NCBI GenBank assembly: GCA_963669155.1
Contig: OZ022588.1
Span: 19,323,438 to 19,387,437, forward strand
DNA: 64,000 nt
Reading direction: 5' to 3'
Source: Arbacia lixula
Lineage: Eukaryota; Echinodermata; Echinoidea; Arbacioida; Arbaciidae
Shown here: in pieces, positions 48,201 to 60,905 of the stretch
How positions within the stretch are numbered: the first letter of the stretch is position 1
How the letters are laid out: every line of letters begins with the position of its first letter
Position numbers and translations under genes: made by a program
The notes under the pieces: generated by a model
Database searches by the model: none
What the model saw: only the letters and a program-made list of their open reading frames with translations
What the model was told of the DNA's origin: nothing

Positions 48201-51200
48201 ATGACATTTTTAAAAAGAGCAAGGAAATGTATGACAACTACTCAGAGGTGAGGGAAGCAGATCAAGTCCTGCACAGGTTAGTCCTGCACACTGCATATTA
48301 CATGTACATGCAAGGTCTAATATATAAGGTATCATTGTCATAATTTCAGGTACATTACGGGGCCTTGGGATATCCATCTAAAGCAATTTGCAACATCTTC
48401 ATAATCGTGGAGCGAAAGGGCTACTTATTGAGAAAATGTATTGAGAAAGTGTGTAGTGTGGGGACTCCCCCCCCCTCCCCCCCCCCCCAAGAAATAAATA
48501 AATACAATCTAACAAACAAAAATTTAAAGAAATGAAGAAAAAGTAATAATAATAATCTATAAAAACATCATCACCAACAACAACAAGGTATGAAGAGCAA
48601 AAAAGGGAGATTGTTTCTAACTTGCATTCCATTGAAGTTGATACTTACAATGATGTGCAGAGGACTCATGACCATGACAACTGACAGCATCTGAGGCAGG
48701 TCCTCATAGAATGTGTTGTCAAGGAGACTGTGATGCAACAACATATCATCAATACCCTCCAACAAAAATGATAGAAGAGTCTGAGGAACAAATTCCGTCG
48801 AGAGAAAGAGAGAAACAGGGAGATATAAGCTAAAATTGGCATATTACTTTATAAAGGAAGCACGTTTGTTGTTTGGAGAAGTGTAATTTACTATCCTTTC
48901 ACATGTCCATGTCTTTCATATAATTATGTATAAGAAGACTGCACTGCATTGTTTTGTTACATGACTAAGGTAGTTTTGCTTATTATCCTCCCCCCCCCCC
49001 TCCCAAGTCAAATATGTTGCAAAATTGCATTGATATCCCTTTCCAGGAGGGTAGGTTTTGCCTAGGTCATGATGAGGTGTTGTAGGAACGAAAGTGTGTT
49101 TGGTGTCAAGAAGTGCTGCACAATATTGCCTTTGTGCATTGGGTGATTATCGTCACTCAAACATTGCTGATAAATTGATATATTGTATGGTGAATAAATC
49201 AGGTCAAATGATTAATACTTATCATCATACGGCAGAATATCTTCTATTTCTATGCGCAGCTTTCGAATATGCACAATTTATAAGTGATTATGAAAAAAAA
49301 ACAATTGCAAAAAAAAAAAAAAAATGCTTTTGTCACGGCAAGTAATAGAAAACTGTAGCTATGATCAGCGCAGCATTTGATGATAGTAAGCGGCAATTTT
49401 GGGAAAAAAGCCCAGAGAAGCACCAACAGTGCCTTGCGCTTCCGTCGGCTTATTTGAGCTTGTCACCAAGCCAGCATTTGCGCTTCTGCCGTTGTGCACT
49501 TGTTCTGTTAGGTTTTGTTTTTTCACAATGCTTTCCTTTGCCTTTTATTGTATCATTGTCAAAATGAAATGTCTAAATTTTGAATATCCACGATATTTGA
49601 AGTCGTATTGAGCCTTCACGATTTATTGACTTAGTCAAGAATTCAATATCGTCTCTTCAATATTTTGTAAATATTGCATAAACTCTGTCAAGTTGTCTGG
49701 GTTTCCATACCAAACAGATGGTGGTGAAGGTTGAGAATTAAACTCCTTCTTACCAGTCCTTTGTAGACAGAGTCCTCCTGCGCTTTCCTCAAGAGTGCTG
49801 CTATGTATACACTGGTCAGCTCCAGAAGATAAGAGGAGCTGAGATCATGGACAAGGAGAAAGAGAGAAGGAGGGAGAGGGAGAGAAAGAAGGAGAGGAGA
49901 GATACAAGAGGAGAGAGGGAGAGAGAGGAGATTAAAAGAGAGCGTGAAAGCATGCAAAGCAGAATTACTTTAACATTCTAAATGTGAAACAAGCCACTGC
50001 CCTATAGATGCAACTAAACCACAATAAAAACAAATTAAAACAGCCATCATTCAAAATTTCCTGTCAAATTGTGCATGTTTATCCAAACTATTCAAGAAAG
50101 GGGTCAGGTTGCAATAGACTAAGCATTCGTGATTTTTGTTTTCCTCTGCCACATGACTAGTTAATGGAAAAAATGTTAAAGTGACTCTATTTTCAGTTTG
50201 GATTGAAGAATTGAAGGCAAACTTTTACAAGGCCACCCCACTCCCTAGGGAGGATGCCCCCTAATATATCCATAACTGTGGTAAATCACAAAAAAACAAC
50301 ATCAAACAACCCCTCCCCCAGGACCAGATACTGTGCACCAAGCACCCCACCCCCTTCACCAGAAGCTCCTTTATATGGTGACACTTGTGCCCCCCCCCCC
50401 CTTCCGCCCCTTCCTCCTCATCACCACTTACTCGTAAAGAGACATGGTAGATCTCATCTGTACACTTTGGGCTCATGAACAACCCCTCCCCAGGACCAGA
50501 TACACCAAGCACCCCCCACCCTTGGCGGGGTCCCCTGTATAAGGGGTACTTGTGCACCCCTCCCACCCACCCACCCATTACTCCTCATCCCAACTCACTC
50601 CTAGAGAGACCTGGTAGATCTCACCTGTACACTGTGGGTAGCCTGTCATCAAACAACCCCTCCACCAGGACCAGATACACCAAGCACCCCACCCCCTTTG
50701 CTGGGAGCCCCTTGATGTCCCCCGGGCCAGGGTCTTCTTCCCCCACATCATCGTCCCCCGAGGCAGGGGTGATAGGGAGGGAGTGGTCCCGGGCGTAGCA
50801 CAGCAGCTGGTCAAAGCTGTAGCGTAACCTCGCCAGGTATGTCTGTGAAGAACACCAAACAGAATATTACAAAAACAATTTATGTTTAGACTTAAATGCT
50901 TCAAGCATGATTTGAAGTTATATTAGTAAAGATTTAAAAAAAAAAATCAATTCAAAACCAGGCCAATGAGATGCCCACATGAACATATCTCATTGTGATG
51001 AGCCTGCTGCATTCCAGTACATGTGGTGCCCATCCTTACCACAGCCTGCTCAGCACAGAGTCTAAAGTCTGTCTTGTGTCTGCGGCAGTCTGCGTCTTCT
51101 GTCTGCTCCTCCCAAGTCAGATCCATCATGGACAAAGGGTAGTCCAGAACTCTCACCAAGCTGGAAGGGCCAACAACAAGTAGAAAAAGTGAGGTTGATT

Positions 51201-54200
51201 GCTCTATAAACCGTTTCCATAATGTACTAAACATGATCAAACTTTCCCCCAACATAAACTCCTATTTACGGATAGAAACGTGTTAGTACATTCACCTGAT
51301 TTAGTTTTGCTGGGTGGAATGCACTTTGAATATCTTAGTTGATGCTAGTCAGACAAATTTTGGACAAGCTTTGGAGTTATAAGAAATGTATTGTTTGAAA
51401 GACTTGCATAGCTTTGTAAGCATAACAAAAATGTTATAATAAATCAGAGCCACAAGTTCTATATACACAGAGAGAAATAATTAAACTATTTAATTTCTGT
51501 TTGGGGCTTTAAGTAATTGTAACATGCTTCCTTGCAGCAAGAATTATTAGTGCCTACAAAAAAGAACAAGAATAATGCAATTCTATTGCAATAAAATCCT
51601 TCAAACTACATCTCTGATCTTTATATAATTTGATCAATATAAATATGTATGTACATTTATATGTATGTATGTACATTCCAGCTCAAAGGAATCGGCATAG
51701 GGAAAGGAAAAGGAAAGAAAGGGTCATCCACTTACAATTTACTTATTTCCGTTTTCGCATTGTTTACTTCTGCCAATTCCTGCAAGAAAAGAAGCAATGG
51801 TTCTTGCAATTAGAGTGAAAGTTGAAAAAAGAATAATATAGCATCTAAAAGTCCTCTTGCAATACAATATATTACACTTCGATGAAGATGAAAAGCAAAG
51901 GAAGGGTTACGTAAAGAATACCCAATTAAGAAAGGAATGAAAAGCAAGACGACCCCTTCCCTCACCCATCCCTACCCTCCAAGTCTTTTGTCTTTGTGCA
52001 TGTGGCTTTTAACCCATTCTCTACTGAGCCCGCCACTGAGTTAGTCAGCAGCGCAACTCCCACATAATCTGCTATACTGACAATAGATGACAAGTTATGA
52101 ATAAACTTCAAAGTCCTTAAGGGGTACAATTAAGCAACACCCCTTTGGTTACTGCAGTTCAAAATGTTGACATCCTAAGTGCTCCAGGGTTCATCAAGTC
52201 TGAAAATCTAACCGTGAGCAACGGCATATCAAGACAATGCTCAGTGCATCCTATAAACAGGACGATCCTAGCATCCAGTGAAAGAGTGAAAATAATGCAG
52301 GGCCCTCACGATACAACAGTGCACGCTATGAAGCTACCCTGGATAAATATGATCTTTATTAAAGGGAGAATTCACCCTGAAAACAAGTTGGTTTCAATAC
52401 AAGGTGGTTCGTGAACCACAAGTCTCGCCTGATTTCGCAATCGATAACCAATGCCAAGTTGTTTTTCAGATATTTAAAATAGTCTCGAGATGACCTTTGA
52501 CCTCATCATCCTCATCAACACACATGTGGTATTACGCAAGGATCATTTGTACCAAGTATGTACACAAATGATGCAGAAATAAAAAAATGAAAGCAAGATC
52601 AACAAAACTTTAACATTTTTGTAAGAGACTAACATACCAACTGACCAACAGGAAATAAAGTGATTACTAGGTTTCATCTGAACTTCATTCAGGTGAGATT
52701 ACAAGCTCCTGCACATCTGTGTCAATTTTGATCTGACGTGAAATAAAGAAACGTCCTTTAGGTAGGAAAAAAATATAAAAAATGATGGACATGGCCTCAT
52801 ATCATTTGACCTTTTGACCCCTAGATGACCTTTGACCCCGTCATTCTCATAAAGACATATGTGGTATTACCCAAGGATCATTTGTTCCAACTGTGATCAC
52901 AATTGATGCATAAATAAAGAAATGAGAGTAAGTTAAACAAAAACTTTGAGAAAAATGATGCAAACGGCCTCATATCATTTGACCTTTTGACCCCTAGATG
53001 ACCTTTGACCCCATCATCATGACAGCAAGTTAAACAAAAACTTTAACATTTTTGTAACAGACCAACAGACCAACAGACCAACACACTAACAGGAAAAGTG
53101 ATTGCTAGGTCTCTGCCGAACTTTGTTCAGGTGAGACAAAAATCCGTCAAAGGATAAGAAAGTTATCTTTTGAAATCTCAATTTTGTAACGTCACATGTG
53201 AGGTGCTCTCCCATATGTTATATACAGAATAATTCCATAAATTACTCTTTTTCTGTTTTCGACAATAATTTTTTCCTTCATACAGGTATGTGTGTAAAAA
53301 CATATTTCTTATGACATATCAAATGCACAGGTGAAAGGATACATATATGTTTTTGACAAAATGCACATTTTCAACAACAAAATTTACACAACATATGGGA
53401 GAGCACCTCGCACTTGACATCAAAATATCAAGCCGTTAAAAGACCATCACTTTCTTATCCTTTTGATGGATTTTCGTCAAACCTTCACTAATATGTTTCT
53501 TTCATGTGTCTTCTTTTACTGACACCAAATTAATTTCAGGGTGATCTAACCCTTTAAGCAGAAAAGAGCTTACCAGTAATTTCAGTGGCTTGATGCTGCC
53601 ATAGAGGGCCTGCTCCGTCTCAAAGACAAATGGACCAAGGAAGTCTAGCACTGCGGTCAGGTTGCTACCTAGGCGGAGCACTGCCGGATCCTCCAGTAGC
53701 AGTCTTCTCTGCTTCTCATCCAGACCATCCCCACTCGGCAACTAGCAGTGGCCAATTTGAGGAGCAAGATTTATACACATGCACACATCAAAATAAAGAG
53801 GTGAATTAACGAACGACCTACGTGAATAACCAAGGAAGCCAAGAGAGTACCCATGCTGTACAATGAATGATCTGGTCCAAATAATCTTATGAGATTGAAG
53901 AGTGCCATTAACATCACAACTTAAACAACAAAACTGAACAGATAGATTTACAAACACTTCCATTGCACACAACAGACGTAATATACAAAAAAAAAGCATT
54001 ACAGTCTGTAACAGGGCTCAACTTATATAAGCTGTAGACATACATCCGTTGGGTGCAGGGAGGGATGGGATACAGGAAAAGGACACGTAATAAAATTGGT
54101 ATAAATACATTTTCACATCTAGAGATTAAAAGAGTCCGATGTCTAAAAAACAAAGAAGCCATATTGTTATGATTTATCGAGTAGATTTATACCTCTCTAT

Positions 54201-57200
54201 TCTTACATTAGTGATGTGTACACTATAGCTCAAAGGAATTGGCATAGGGAAAGGGAAAGGGAAGAAAGGGGAGGAGTCGCAGTTTTAAACCACGGTATAT
54301 TTTGTCCAGTTCAGCATGAAACTTGATTCTTTTCAGGTAAAAGCATCGTGCTTAATGGTGAACTGGACAAAATATTACTGAGGTTTAAAACTGCGGATCC
54401 TTCCCTTTCTTCCCTTTCCCTTTCCCTATATTCCTTTCAGCTGGAGTGTAGGTCTTCATTTTACACATTCTTTTTATAACTTGTTACAGTATGAGAGTGC
54501 TACCTAACCCACATGTGACTTTTACTGTGTTGAAATAAACTATTTAATCAATCAATCAATCAAAAATGATAGTTCAACTTTTTTAATCAATACTAAAATT
54601 GCATGATGGGAGAAGAGAGTAATGGTAAGGAAGAGGAAGAAACAGGTCTTCTGTACCTTGCAAGTCAGGAGATGCGTGTGTAGCAGCACAAATGTCTGGT
54701 TCAGGTGGTAACTTTTAGTAAGACCAAACCGCATCAAAACTGAAAGGAACGGTCAAATATACCAGCTTAAAGGGAAATGAGACCCTGGTGATTGGTTGAA
54801 TTGAATGAAATCAGACAAAATAGATTAGCTAGCACATTAGCAAAATATGATGTATCAGAAGAAAGATATTTATGTTTAAAAACCTTAACGATTTCCTCCG
54901 TAATCTTGCTCTGTTAATCCAAAGTAGACAAATAATGCTATGGATACATAAGAACAATTAAACTACCATACAGTACATTATTGAGGACCATAAGACCGTT
55001 ATTGATCAGAATTCAGAGAAAATGATTTTAAAAAATAAAGAACATCTAATATCTAGTGAAAGGGCTTTCTGGGGAAAATTTTTTAGTTTATTTTTTCACT
55101 CATTCTTTTTCGTTCATTTTTTTGTTCATTTTTCGTTCATTTTTTTGTTCATTTACAGGATGGAGCACACTATCCTTACTACTGGGTGTATGCCTAAAAA
55201 TTTCTTTGTAAATGTTATATCTTATCTCAGTTTATCTCAAACCTTTGCTTTTCTTCTTATTGTTCTATCTGTATCAAAGTCAATTTTTCAGTCCCCTCTA
55301 TTCATTTACAGAAAAAAAAATAATTGTATGGTACAAAACTTACTAGGAAGGAATGCTTACCAGTTACTAATGGTTTCAGCAGAGTTCTGTAGGAGGTGTC
55401 ATCGAGAAAACGATCCAGCTGCTCCAAAAACCCAAGAATCAATTCTTTGGGTTTCCCTATCTGAGAAATTTAAATCATTGCATATCAGCAGGAAAAGGAT
55501 ATTCCTTCATTCAGACAGAATTTGTAAAAAAATATATTCATAACCTAGAATCGAGATGTGTGAAGTTTTTTTCGTGCCAGATCCTCACTTAATCTTTGAG
55601 CATTCTAAATTGAGGAACAATGAATATTTGGCATATATCTATTTTTCGGTAGGAGGATTCATCTAAAGAATTTAATGTAAAGTAAGGGTTTTTCTCTCAG
55701 CATATCTAAGCCTTAAAACAAACAAAGAGGTTGATGGATCTTTACGGAATCAGTTGTATGAACAAAAAAGCATCAACATAATTTGTGACTTTTGTGAATC
55801 TTTACCCTGTGTTATTTTTTCACTGATTTATATTGCTTTGGCTTATTCTTACCTCTGCTATGAGGTTGAGGATGAGCAGTGAGTCCTGGTAGACGTCATG
55901 GTTGGTCTCGGTGTTGCTGACGTGTGGAGTAACTATGGGTAACAGGTCCCATGCTACAGCCTCGATTACTGGCTAGAAGGGGCACGACCGGAGGGCAGGG
56001 CAGTGGTGTCAGAAGGTAGTATGTGTACAATATCAGGTAAAAATGCTCTATACTGTACAATTGATATGAATACACATCAGAAAATTTAAGAATCATTACA
56101 AAACACGATCTGATGAGCTCATAAACCTTTCTACTGTCTCTACTGATGGCTAGAAAAGCATCAATTGGTTCCAGGAGATGAAGGCAGGAGTTGCCAATTT
56201 GAAGATAATTGATTTGATACTTTGTGTAAATGTTCAAAAAGGTGGTATGCGCAAGATGTCAGAAATTTTGAAAATCACCATTTGTGATATAACACAATCA
56301 TATGAGATCATAAAGCCTTTCTACAGCCTCTTCCGCCTCTCTTGCTGGCTAAATAGCTTTGATGTGTTCTATAAAAAGAAAGGCAGTTTGTGTTGCCAGT
56401 TTGAAGATATTCAAGTGTAATAACATAATCACATGTATGCTCTATATTTTAACAAGAATCCTTGGTAATTATGATTGACATCACAAATCATGAATAAAAG
56501 AACAAACGTTGATTTAAAGCCACACTACTGTATTTACCACTGGCTGGCATTAAATGTCAGAAAGCTGTGATCATCACATAAAATCTTACATTACACTTAC
56601 TCCAGAAGTACCAAAGGGTTTTATATTCATTGTGGTGACACAATTAGAAACTCAAGCAAACCTTTTTCCAACATTGATGTTTATGCTCTAAAACTGGAAA
56701 GGAAGAGAACATATTTCTGAGTAAAGTCTATGAGACAATCGCCATAAGAGAATTCATATGAAAACAAGAGTAGTAGCGTAGAACGCCCATGATTCAACCG
56801 GGTAGCGCTTCTCATAGCTCTGGTAACTCCTGAATAACACACAAGTCTAATTTCATGCAAAATTCAAACCAAGCAACTACCACAGATGATATACCAATGA
56901 ACTTACCGGTGGGTCACTGTTCAAACATCTGGAAAATCGCCACTGAATTGCCCTGTTTACCTTGAAAGTGCACTTCCAGGTTCCATTAACAGGTGAGTTA
57001 AGCTCCATAGCAACATTCCATAACAAATTGAGTTGTAACTGCGCCGTAAATTTGTATTAAATGTTTGATGGAGGTCCGCGTCCATGTTGCGACCATTATC
57101 GAAATGGCAGCCGTGGTGGCGAGCAAGCCTTATATACCCAACCCCCTTGCCAATAGATGGCGCTACACCATGATTCCAACGGGTGCTCTTTTTATGCTAC

Positions 57201-59360
57201 AGCACGCGCGTTATGCTAATGAAGTGTCCCTCGTGAATGCAAGTAGGCATTGTTCACTAGCTCAATGACTTACATATTAAGCTCAATCGAAGTGTTTTGA
57301 ACGAGTTTTAGAGATCAGAAAAAAATGTTTTCTATGCAAATGAATAAAACAAAATAGATCTATACTAGGCTAAATAATCATCTCAAAGTTGTCTCCAGAT
57401 ATTATTTTAATAGTCACACAAAATGTTTGCTGTCGAATCATGAAAGAGGGCGGTCAAATAATGGGCAGCAAAATGGCGGCCACCGATACGAGTTTCTTTG
57501 TACTTTACCGGCGTTTTTAAAAATCCTGCTAATAGGTAATAGGTAGGTATATGTATCATGTTTTCACCAAGGTATCATTTTTCCAATAAGTATTACCAAA
57601 ATATTATCACGTAAAGGCTAAAGCGGTCAAATCATGGGCGCTCTACTCTAGTCATCTTTTTTTGTGAAAATGATATCGAAGTTATTACTTTTATATTTCA
57701 CACTTGTTACCATTAGGATACCAGTAATGATGCCGAGGCATTACGACAAAATACACTTTTCTTGTCAACACTCACCTTATATTTTTCGGTCTCAACAAGG
57801 TGAAGTATTGTCTTGGTGTCTTCCTTATCCACAAGCTCCCTCACAGCTCCAAGAAAGAGAGAGAGATCAAATGAAGGATGGTCTTCAAGCTGTACACAGA
57901 CAATATACAAAGATAGGGGAACATTATACAGAAACATGCCTTAAATCACCAACTAACAACAACAACCACAACAGATTAGTTCACTCGAGACAAGCGCTTT
58001 GAACTGCTTGCATTTTTGTACTTTGGGGGCAATAACGGAAAGAGTTCCTTTTACGACAGTCACCCGATGTATCCCCAACCTACACTCTCACACTTCCCAT
58101 ACCTATTATACGTGTAATATACTTGCTGTATACATATGTTCAATGGCGCAATTAAATTCTTACAGCATTTTAGCAGAATACATCGCAAGGGCTTATTGTG
58201 TGCCCAGCTATATATGTAACCAAAACACGCTCTCAGCGCTGCTTTTGCTGACTCCATTAATGAAGCACTGTATGTATCTCAAGCTCAGGAGTGAGGGAGC
58301 AACAAAGTTTTACAGCAAATTTAGAGAAGATTACAACCGAAGTGGGATGTACAACCCGATTCCAAAAACTACATGAAATTGTGAGTAAACAATTTTTTTT
58401 TTCAGTGTAACTTGCGTATTATATCTAGAGTAATGTAAGGAAGACGACCTGTGAGTGATTTCATTTTATTTAGGTAAATGAGTTTGTTGCACATAATTGA
58501 AGTTTTGGGCCGTTTCACCATACTTTCTACACACGGCCTATGGAGTTTGTAGCTGGTGACACTACCCAAGGACACTGGCCGGCGTCCTGTTTCTTGTAAT
58601 TTTCTTTTTAAAAAAAAGCTTTATATTATTATCCTCAAATCATCTCTATTACTAAAACATTATTCAAGTATTTATTTTTAATTTTCTTTAGTTTATAAAA
58701 AATAAACTAGAACCTCAAACCATCTACTACATACATTATTCTGAGTTGCATATATATATATTTTTTCAAGTTTGGATGACAGTCTCAAAATGAACTCTTC
58801 ATGCAATAACTACACCTCATTCAAAGAATGATATTATGATTGGTTGGCACTTGGCAGTCACCTTGAGTCAAGTTACAATGACATTGACAGGAAATCAGAA
58901 TTCATTTCTCATGCACTGACACGCACCAAACGCCAGTTTGAAATACATTCTAGTATAGTCCCCTGAAATAGTTTGCTATATTCTTTATCACAGGGATTAT
59001 GACGAACTGTTATAGAACAGTGGTCAAACTGGCATTCGGATCACCAAAGTTATATACCCTAGAACTAGATAAATCTAAGTAATCCATACACGTCACTCCA
59101 GTGAGTCAAACAATACACGATATCATACATATGGGGCAAGGGGGAGAGTGCCAGTGGAGCATGTTTTCAGATTCAGGCCCAGCGTTTCAGACTTACTATG
59201 TAGTTTTATAAAGATAAGTTGCAAATACAGGCTGTCGTAAAATATTGAAATTGCCCAAGTTCATACGGCACACAATGTCCATAAATTCAAAGAAGTTACA
59301 GTTACTCACATATGTTTCCGCCAGCTGGTTCAATTCTGCGCTATTTAATTCTGCCGCCAT
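42283..59360 (-). CDS. GLMN: glomulin, complete, 16 exons
   Basis: Exons in order: 59310-59360, 57776-57889, 55853-55972, 55361-55460, 54657-54739, 53574-53741, 51736-51779, 51040-51160, 50625-50842, 49754-49838, 48649-48780, 48024-48182, 44760-44866, 43938-44137, 43126-43205, 42283-42411. All introns are GT-AG, phases agree, and the sum is 1911 nt (636 codons plus stop), against about 594 residues in human. Diagnostic matches include Glu-Trp-Phe-Ile-Gly, Gly-Val-Glu-Thr-Asp-Leu-Leu and Met-Ala-Ala-Leu-Asn-Leu-Leu-Arg near the C-terminus, and Gln-Leu-Pro-Ala-Met-Pro-Pro just before the last exon. Glomulin is an all-helical HEAT-like protein whose C-terminal part binds the RING protein RBX1 and blocks E2 access to cullin ligases; it also binds FKBPs. 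Start 59360 has a good context (atcATGG); an in-frame ATG at 59408 would add 16 residues. An acidic insertion sits in exon 9. Confidence 0.95.
45176..45475 (-). pseudogene. three decayed copies of the GLMN exon 12 tail
   Basis: The segments 45179-45240, 45297-45360 and 45409-45472 each resemble 48021-48080: the last part of exon 12 plus its splice donor (cacctgcaagctgt...gacatagtctttgaccatccc on the plus strand). As at the real exon, they are preceded on the plus strand by atccatc/atctatc microsatellite. They lie in the intron between exons 12 and 13 and carry substitutions and gaps, so they are probably not spliced. Confidence 0.8.
46351..47696 (+). repeat. repeat element F3, in a GLMN intron
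   Basis: It has the same ends as F2: actagagcaattcgac with the 5' hairpin (46363-46380), internal units with gacctttgacctctgacc, a (GGAC)n tract (47634-47652) and a decayed 3' hairpin ending aggcat (47696). It sits between GLMN exons 13 and 12, in antisense relation to the gene. Confidence 0.88.
47697..48010. repeat. 150-bp direct duplication with ATCC microsatellite
   Basis: The segments 47690-47835 and 47843-48005 share ggcata(aaa)...aaattaaatattggtatc, gtgcgatcctttctggcgtg and the following atccatcc tract. The second copy begins with a remnant of the F 3' hairpin (gtggcggaggtat), so the duplication occurred after the F3 insertion. Confidence 0.8.
50300..50624 (-). pseudogene. two decayed copies of the GLMN exon 9 tail
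   Basis: On the minus strand the exon 9 segment ggtgcttggtgtatctggtcc followed by ggaggggttgtt is repeated near 50530-50470 and 50365-50305. The first copy keeps the segment equal to the exon end and donor (gtgtacagatgagatctacc), but its donor is mutated to AT. They lie directly downstream of exon 9 in the intron. Confidence 0.75.
51670..51726. mobile_element. mariner-like MITE G, single-arm remnant
   Basis: The arm attccagctcaaaggaatcg followed by the gggaaagg segment is present. The other arm is absent. GLMN exon 7 starts only about 10 bp further on. Confidence 0.7.
52404..53137 (+). repeat. repeat element K, in a GLMN intron
   Basis: A 5' hairpin GTGGTTC-GT-GAACCAC (52404-52419), the terminal motif GTCTCGCCTGA (52422), internal repeats with tagatgacctttgacccc (near 52490, 52825 and 52995), an (ACAGACCA)n microsatellite (53050-53083), and a 3' hairpin GTCTCTGCCGAAC-TTT-GTTCAGGTGAGAC (53109-53137). 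No coding capacity. The order of parts is the same as in E and F. Confidence 0.82.
54221..54448. mobile_element. mariner-like MITE G, copy 2
   Basis: A 228-bp foldback flanked by TA (54219-54220 and 54449-54450). The arms read cactatagctcaaaggaatt and, inverted, cactccagctgaaaggaata, followed by gggaaagggaaaggg segments and the shared ttttgtccagttcagcatgaa segment. It lies in a GLMN intron. Confidence 0.85.
56770..57655. mobile_element. possible DNA element with AGCGCCCATGATT ends
   Basis: The left end (56770-56800, gtagaacgcccatgattcaaccg) is roughly inverse to the right end (57625-57655, cggtcaaatcatgggcgctctactctag). A related gtcaaataatgggc lies at 57452. No transposase frame is seen. 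It lies in the GLMN intron between exons 3 and 2. Imperfect ends make this tentative. Confidence 0.45.
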
Positions 59361-59520
59361 GATGACCACATTTAGTCCACACACGGTTGTTGGGGGAAAT
59401 CCCGGCATCCGATCGAATGCACGGTCCGGTCCCGCGGCGCGGTCAGGCAGGCTAGTTTATGGAATAACCGTTTCATTCGGGGCATTACATTTTTGGACAT
59501 ACCTCCCGAATAGATAGGGC
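59361..59520 (-). promoter_or_regulatory. GLMN: GLMN promoter region
   Basis: A GC- and CpG-richer stretch (cggtcccgcggcgcggtc near 59422-59445) directly upstream of the GLMN start in an AT-rich setting, consistent with a TATA-less housekeeping promoter. No specific factor site is assigned. Confidence 0.45.
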
Positions 59521-59756
59521 GTTTTAGGTTAAGGCTGGCTTGAGCGAGCTGGCGGCTAGCTCTGCTCAGGGTTGTTGTGCTACTTCTATTTAATTCATTT
59601 ACTCACTATTATTTGTTAGGAAACGTTTTGAAGGAGATTATGTCCCCGTAACATAAGTCCAAAATACAGAAGTGACTGCTGGTAGTTGAGTGCGATAGTC
59701 CACTAGTTGCTCAAATGGGCCAGGAAGGAAGAAAGAACATCGAGTGTAATACTGGA

Positions 59757-60775
59757 AAGCAGGGGCGTAGACATGCAACGGGGGTAATGAGGGGATGGCA
59801 TTTTTAGTACAATCACCCCCCCCCCCCCCCCCCCAGGTTTGGGGGAATGATATTCGCTTACTTAATGAGTCATAATGATAACAATTATAATATTGATAAT
59901 GATAGTGATCATGATGATGATATTAATCCTCATCATTATTGTAATCGTGTTTATTGGTATTAGCTGCATTCACACGGTGAAAGCTAATTCAGACGGTAAA
60001 AAAAGAGAAAATCTTACAAGTATTTTGTGGTGATCTTGTGGTTTGTCTTCACTAAGCAAAATAACATAACTTTTTATCAAACAGGTTTTGGGCAAAATAA
60101 TGTGGCAGGATTGTTTCTCACCTTATTGACTAAGTTCTGTATGGAAATCACATTAATCCAAATATCCAATAAGTCATGCGTGAGTGGGGAAATTTAAGAG
60201 GCAACAATGTAGCTTTTCAAAAGTCACAAGGGTAATTTGGGGTTTCTGTCATATGAATTTTTGATGAATTCCATTTCTGATGCATAGCTTATGTCCTTTC
60301 ATTGTTTATCATCCATCTCTCGATGCACCTACACCTATCCCGACATTTAACCCATTTAACCCGTTTAAGAAATACTCCTCCCTCTGGAGTATGAAACTTT
60401 TAAAAAACCCTTTATTTTTGAAAAAAAAAATACAACTGGATATTTTGACAAAGATGTAACATGACGTGTTATGTAAACATTGGAAATTATTTCCGTGTCA
60501 TGGTTGAGTGAATACACTTTAAAAATCGCAGAAAATAAAGAATGCCAAAATGTACTGTTAAAACGGCATAAACAGTTACCCCTGTGACTTTTGAAAAAAT
60601 CTACATTTTTTTTTGCCTTTAAGATTTGTCGACTCATGCATGACTAACGGATCAATGTCATTTTCACACAGAGGTTAGTCAATAACTTAAGGAACAATCC
60701 TGCAAATTATTTTCGCTTCGATAAAAAGTTATGTTATTTTGCTTAGGGGGGGGGGGGGTACTTTTTTTGTTGTGT
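59757..60775. mobile_element. repeat I as a foldback pair, bounded by C and G runs
   Basis: An arm at 60045-60240 and its inverse at 60560-60765 share aaaataacataactt, gcaggattgtt and agtcatgc(g/a)tgagt with the single arm at 26700-26890. The left flank has a C run (59817-59834), the right a G run (60747-60759). It starts near a ggggcgtagaca phrase (59763). Confidence 0.65.
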
Positions 60776-60905
60776 TTAGAAAACAAAAACACGTGGTGAG
60801 TCCGCTAAGCAGGAGACCTTGTCTTCCTTAACTTTTTAAGAGGAAAATATATGCGAGTGTGTCCCTTATATAATTCACAGCGTGAATTGATTTTCGGATT
60901 CTAGG

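Noticed and set aside
50261..50578. Gly/Trp-rich minus-strand frame
   Set aside because: It is the wrong frame of decayed exon 9 copies and adjoining low-complexity sequence in a GLMN intron.
59361..59408. Upstream in-frame ATG codons for GLMN
   Set aside because: They would add 16 residues without similarity to other glomulins. The ATG at 59360 has a better context and gives the expected Met-Ala N-terminus. Not fully excluded.
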